NCBI GenBank assembly: GCA_910586845.1 | Contig: CAJUJV010000001.1 | Coordinates: 147,415 to 154,830, forward strand | Length of the DNA: 7,416 bases | Source of the DNA: an uncultured Hungatella sp. | GTDB lineage: Bacteria; Bacillota; Clostridia; Lachnospirales; Lachnospiraceae | Reading direction: 5' to 3' | In this document: positions 6,073 to 7,416 of the stretch, one piece after another | How the letters are laid out: every line of letters starts with the position of its first letter | How positions within the stretch are numbered: the stretch's first letter is position 1 | Notes under the pieces: model-generated | What the model was told of the DNA's origin: nothing | Database searches by the model: none | The model's input: only the letters and a program-made list of their open reading frames with translations | Translations under genes and position numbers: made by a program

Positions 6073-7043
6073 TCAGGCACAGGGCCGTTTGGTGATCACT
6101 ACCTGTCCCACATGTTCCCGGAGGATTCGGAGAATGACCTCCTCATCATTTCCATAAAACATCTGATGGAGAATGGAGAAGGAGGTTTTGTCTTTCAGGT
6201 GGAAGACGAAACTGGTCACAAAAAGCTCGCTGGCAATGGGCAGGAAGATTCGGATATACTTGGTGTCGTGGATGACAGACACCTTTTCCACCTGGTCATA
6301 AGACACGTAGGTCAGTGTGTCCTGACGGTGAAAAGTCTTCTGCAGGAAGCGGATTTTTTCCTGGAGAGTTTTGGGGCTGATATAGGCTATGCCTTCCCTG
6401 GAAAATTCCACATACTGAAAGTAGCGGTCAGCTATATTTCTCAGTCCCAGCTGTGGGATGCCAGAGCCGAACAGAACAAATATGAGGGCGGCTCCCAGGG
6501 TCAGAGGGACGAACAGGGGAGGGACGATTCCCCACACATGTTCAAACTGACAGAGAAACAGGCTGACGACAGCGATGACGCTGACAAACCAGACACCATT
6601 CCAAAACAGCAGTTTTTCCAGCCTCTTTCGGTCCGGGCGTGTGCCGATGTGAAAAGGTTCCAGAGCCTTTTCCTGCCCGCCCAGGCCGATTTTTGGCTTG
6701 TGGAGTTTTTCCAGATCGTTGATCAAAGGCGCTTTGGTATCAGCGTAAAAACGGACCTTTTTTTCCAGGTCTTTTATTTTGGATTCTTCCTGGTGTAAAT
6801 AGGCTTTCTGCTGTTCAAAAATCTCTTCCATTGACAAATGTCCATTGAGGATCTGGCGGATATGTCTATGGAGATATCCATATTCCGGAGCAGTTTGATC
6901 AGCTGAAGAGTTTTGACGTCCTGGTCAGAATATTCCCGGTATCGGTTTTCGTTTCGTTCGGGATGGATCAGCCCCTCTTTTTCATACCAGATCAGTGTCT
7001 GTTTGGACAGTCCGGTTAATTGTTCCGCTTCTTTTGCCTTCAT
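6073..7043 (-). pseudogene. MerR-family regulator with two membrane segments, frameshifted
   Basis: The reading frame from ATG 7043 encodes a MerR winged helix (KAKEAEQLTGLSKQTLIWYE, NRYREYSDQDV, LIKLLRNMDISID) up to codon 60. It then turns to nonsense and stops at 6774. The natural continuation, IRQILNGHLSMEEIFEQQKAY, lies in another frame from 6861 down. Two bases (6863-6862) separate the good parts, so a one-base deletion (or two-base insertion) at about 6861-6864 breaks the gene. One added base would give 323 residues: DNA-binding domain, a coiled-coil region (about 78-100), two membrane helices (about 146-166 and 171-193), and a soluble C-terminal domain (about 195-323) with beta-strand-rich patches such as EFSREGIAYISP and DQVEKVSVIHDTKYIRIFLP, which faintly recall bacterial PH-like domains. 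AAGGAG (complement of 7053-7058) is 9 bases before the start. It could be a genuine pseudogene, a recent mutation or a sequence error; the downstream frame is otherwise intact, so the change is recent. Confidence 0.8.
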
Positions 7044-7115
7044 AAATCATTTCTCCTTCCTTTGAGGCCATCCGGCACAGGCCTGGCGGCTTTGGGGGAT
7101 CTGTGTGTTAATATG

Positions 7116-7146
7116 ATTAAACACCATATAGCAGCTATATAGTCAA
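7116..7146 (-). promoter_or_regulatory. MerR-type promoter with 19-bp spacer upstream of the regulator gene
   Basis: On the minus strand, TTGACT (complement of 7141-7146) and TTTAAT (complement of 7116-7121) are separated by 19 bases. Ordinary sigma-A promoters have 17, while promoters activated by MerR-family proteins characteristically have 19-20. The spacer holds a dyad, which suggests autoregulation by the regulator it drives. Confidence 0.7.
7123..7143. promoter_or_regulatory. Probable MerR operator dyad
   Basis: The core ATATAGCAGCTATAT (7126-7140) is a perfect dyad of seven-base arms around one base. It extends to ten-base arms with a single mismatch (7123-7143). It fills the spacer of the regulator's promoter, exactly where MerR-family dimers bind to untwist the DNA. 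It also lies about 75 bp upstream of the -10 of the divergent ABM-type gene. Confidence 0.72.
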
Positions 7147-7218
7147 GGTTTTTTTTATGTTAGTGATTTGGTTTGTCCAAAGAGGCTGAAAAAAGAGGCA
7201 GATTTCTTATGATAAGAG

Positions 7219-7227
7219 TGGTATAAT
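7219..7227 (+). promoter_or_regulatory. Extended -10 promoter of the ABM-type gene
   Basis: TGGTATAAT contains a perfect -10 hexamer (7222-7227) preceded by TGN. No good -35 box is found at 16-18 bases (7199-7204 reads CAGATT), so the extended -10 would carry recognition, or an activator would be needed. The predicted start is near 7234, leaving a leader of about 25 bases. Confidence 0.65.
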
Positions 7228-7258
7228 TGGAAAAAATAAAAACAGGAGGGCAGCGGGC

Positions 7259-7416
7259 ATGAGCATAGTGGTAAATCTCTATTATTCCGGAACAGGAGAA
7301 AACGCGAGGAGATTCGCAGAGGAAATGGAGGCCAGCGGGACCGCGGCAAAGATCCGCAGAGAGGATGGAAATCTGCGGTATGATTATTTCTTTCCCATGG
7401 CGGACCCGGAGACGGT
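7259..7416 (+). CDS. ABM-type (putative quinol/antibiotic biosynthesis) monooxygenase-like protein, 5' part
   Basis: The frame from ATG 7259 is open to the window edge (52 codons). AGGAGG at 7244-7249 lies 9 bases upstream. The start MSIVVNLYYSGTGENARRFA, the helix EEMEASGTAAKIRRE, and then GNLRYDYFFPMADPETV fit the first half of a small dimeric ferredoxin-fold ABM domain (about 95-105 residues when whole). In this family a beta strand and long helix are followed by the GNLxYxxxxxxxDPxxV signature. Members include YgiN-like quinol monooxygenases, and many have no known substrate. The gene is divergent from the MerR-type regulator, an arrangement in which the neighbour is often the target; that link is inference. 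The frame is too short to assess active-site residues. Confidence 0.75.
   Translation, partial: MSIVVNLYYSGTGENARRFAEEMEASGTAAKIRREDGNLRYDYFFPMADPET

Noticed and set aside
6112..6798. 228-codon frame on the + strand
   Set aside because: It is a mirror frame of the minus-strand regulator, whose translation shows membrane helices and continuity with the MerR domain; the + frame has a low-complexity polar composition and no ribosome binding site.
6073..6837. An independent gene starting at TTG 6837
   Set aside because: No Shine-Dalgarno sequence is evident before the TTG. Upstream codons in the same frame (IRQILNGHL) continue MerR family sequence, so this is the rear part of one broken gene.
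6855..6870. Programmed ribosomal frameshifting in the MerR gene
   Set aside because: No slippery heptamer or downstream stimulatory structure is visible at the junction.
6774..7043. A complete 89-residue MerR-like protein
   Set aside because: Residues after 60 are out-of-frame translation of the region that encodes the conserved continuation, so the apparent stop is a consequence of the frameshift.

Overview
The window reads as chromosomal DNA of a Gram-positive, gut-type member of the Clostridia, most likely Lachnospiraceae. The reasons are strong AGGAGG-type ribosome binding sites, sigma-A style promoters, a moderately GC-rich base composition, a BlaI/M56 regulatory pair, and a CUT1 sugar importer beside a glycan-active hydrolase. 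The genus is inference only.

Left part (1-3199, all +): the 3' end of one ABC sugar permease (MalF/UgpA type), a complete second permease (MalG/UgpE type) starting one base after it, a 168-bp inverted-repeat element, and a cytoplasmic GH115-family hydrolase. Together they look like the end of a glycan-uptake locus. The importer would bring in a glucuronic-acid-decorated oligosaccharide (glucuronoxylan-like, by inference from GH115), and the intracellular GH115 enzyme would remove the uronic acid. The long hairpin-forming element between permease and hydrolase is the least explained piece of DNA here.

Middle (3196-5064, +): a BlaI/MecI-family repressor and a BlaR1/MecR1-like M56 membrane metalloprotease overlap by ATGA. 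A consensus promoter sits in front of them, with its -35 box on the stop codon of the GH115 gene. Two CTACA/TGTAG-type dyads lie in this promoter, one in the spacer and overlapping the -10, one just downstream. This is a self-contained, autoregulated signal-transduction module. The protease ends in an extracellular domain of about 110 residues with no visible penicillin-binding motifs, so its signal is unknown.

Right part: an AEC-family (auxin efflux carrier-like) transporter with its own extended -10 promoter (+, 5078-6051). Convergent to it is a MerR-family regulator with two predicted membrane segments (-, 6073-7043), broken by a frameshift after codon 60. Its promoter has the 19-bp spacer typical of MerR-controlled promoters, with a near-perfect dyad filling the spacer. 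Divergent from it, the window ends in the first 52 codons of a small ABM-type (antibiotic biosynthesis monooxygenase/quinol monooxygenase-like) protein with an extended -10 promoter.

No tRNA, rRNA, CRISPR array or transposase gene was seen. No gene-free stretch exceeds about 220 bp.
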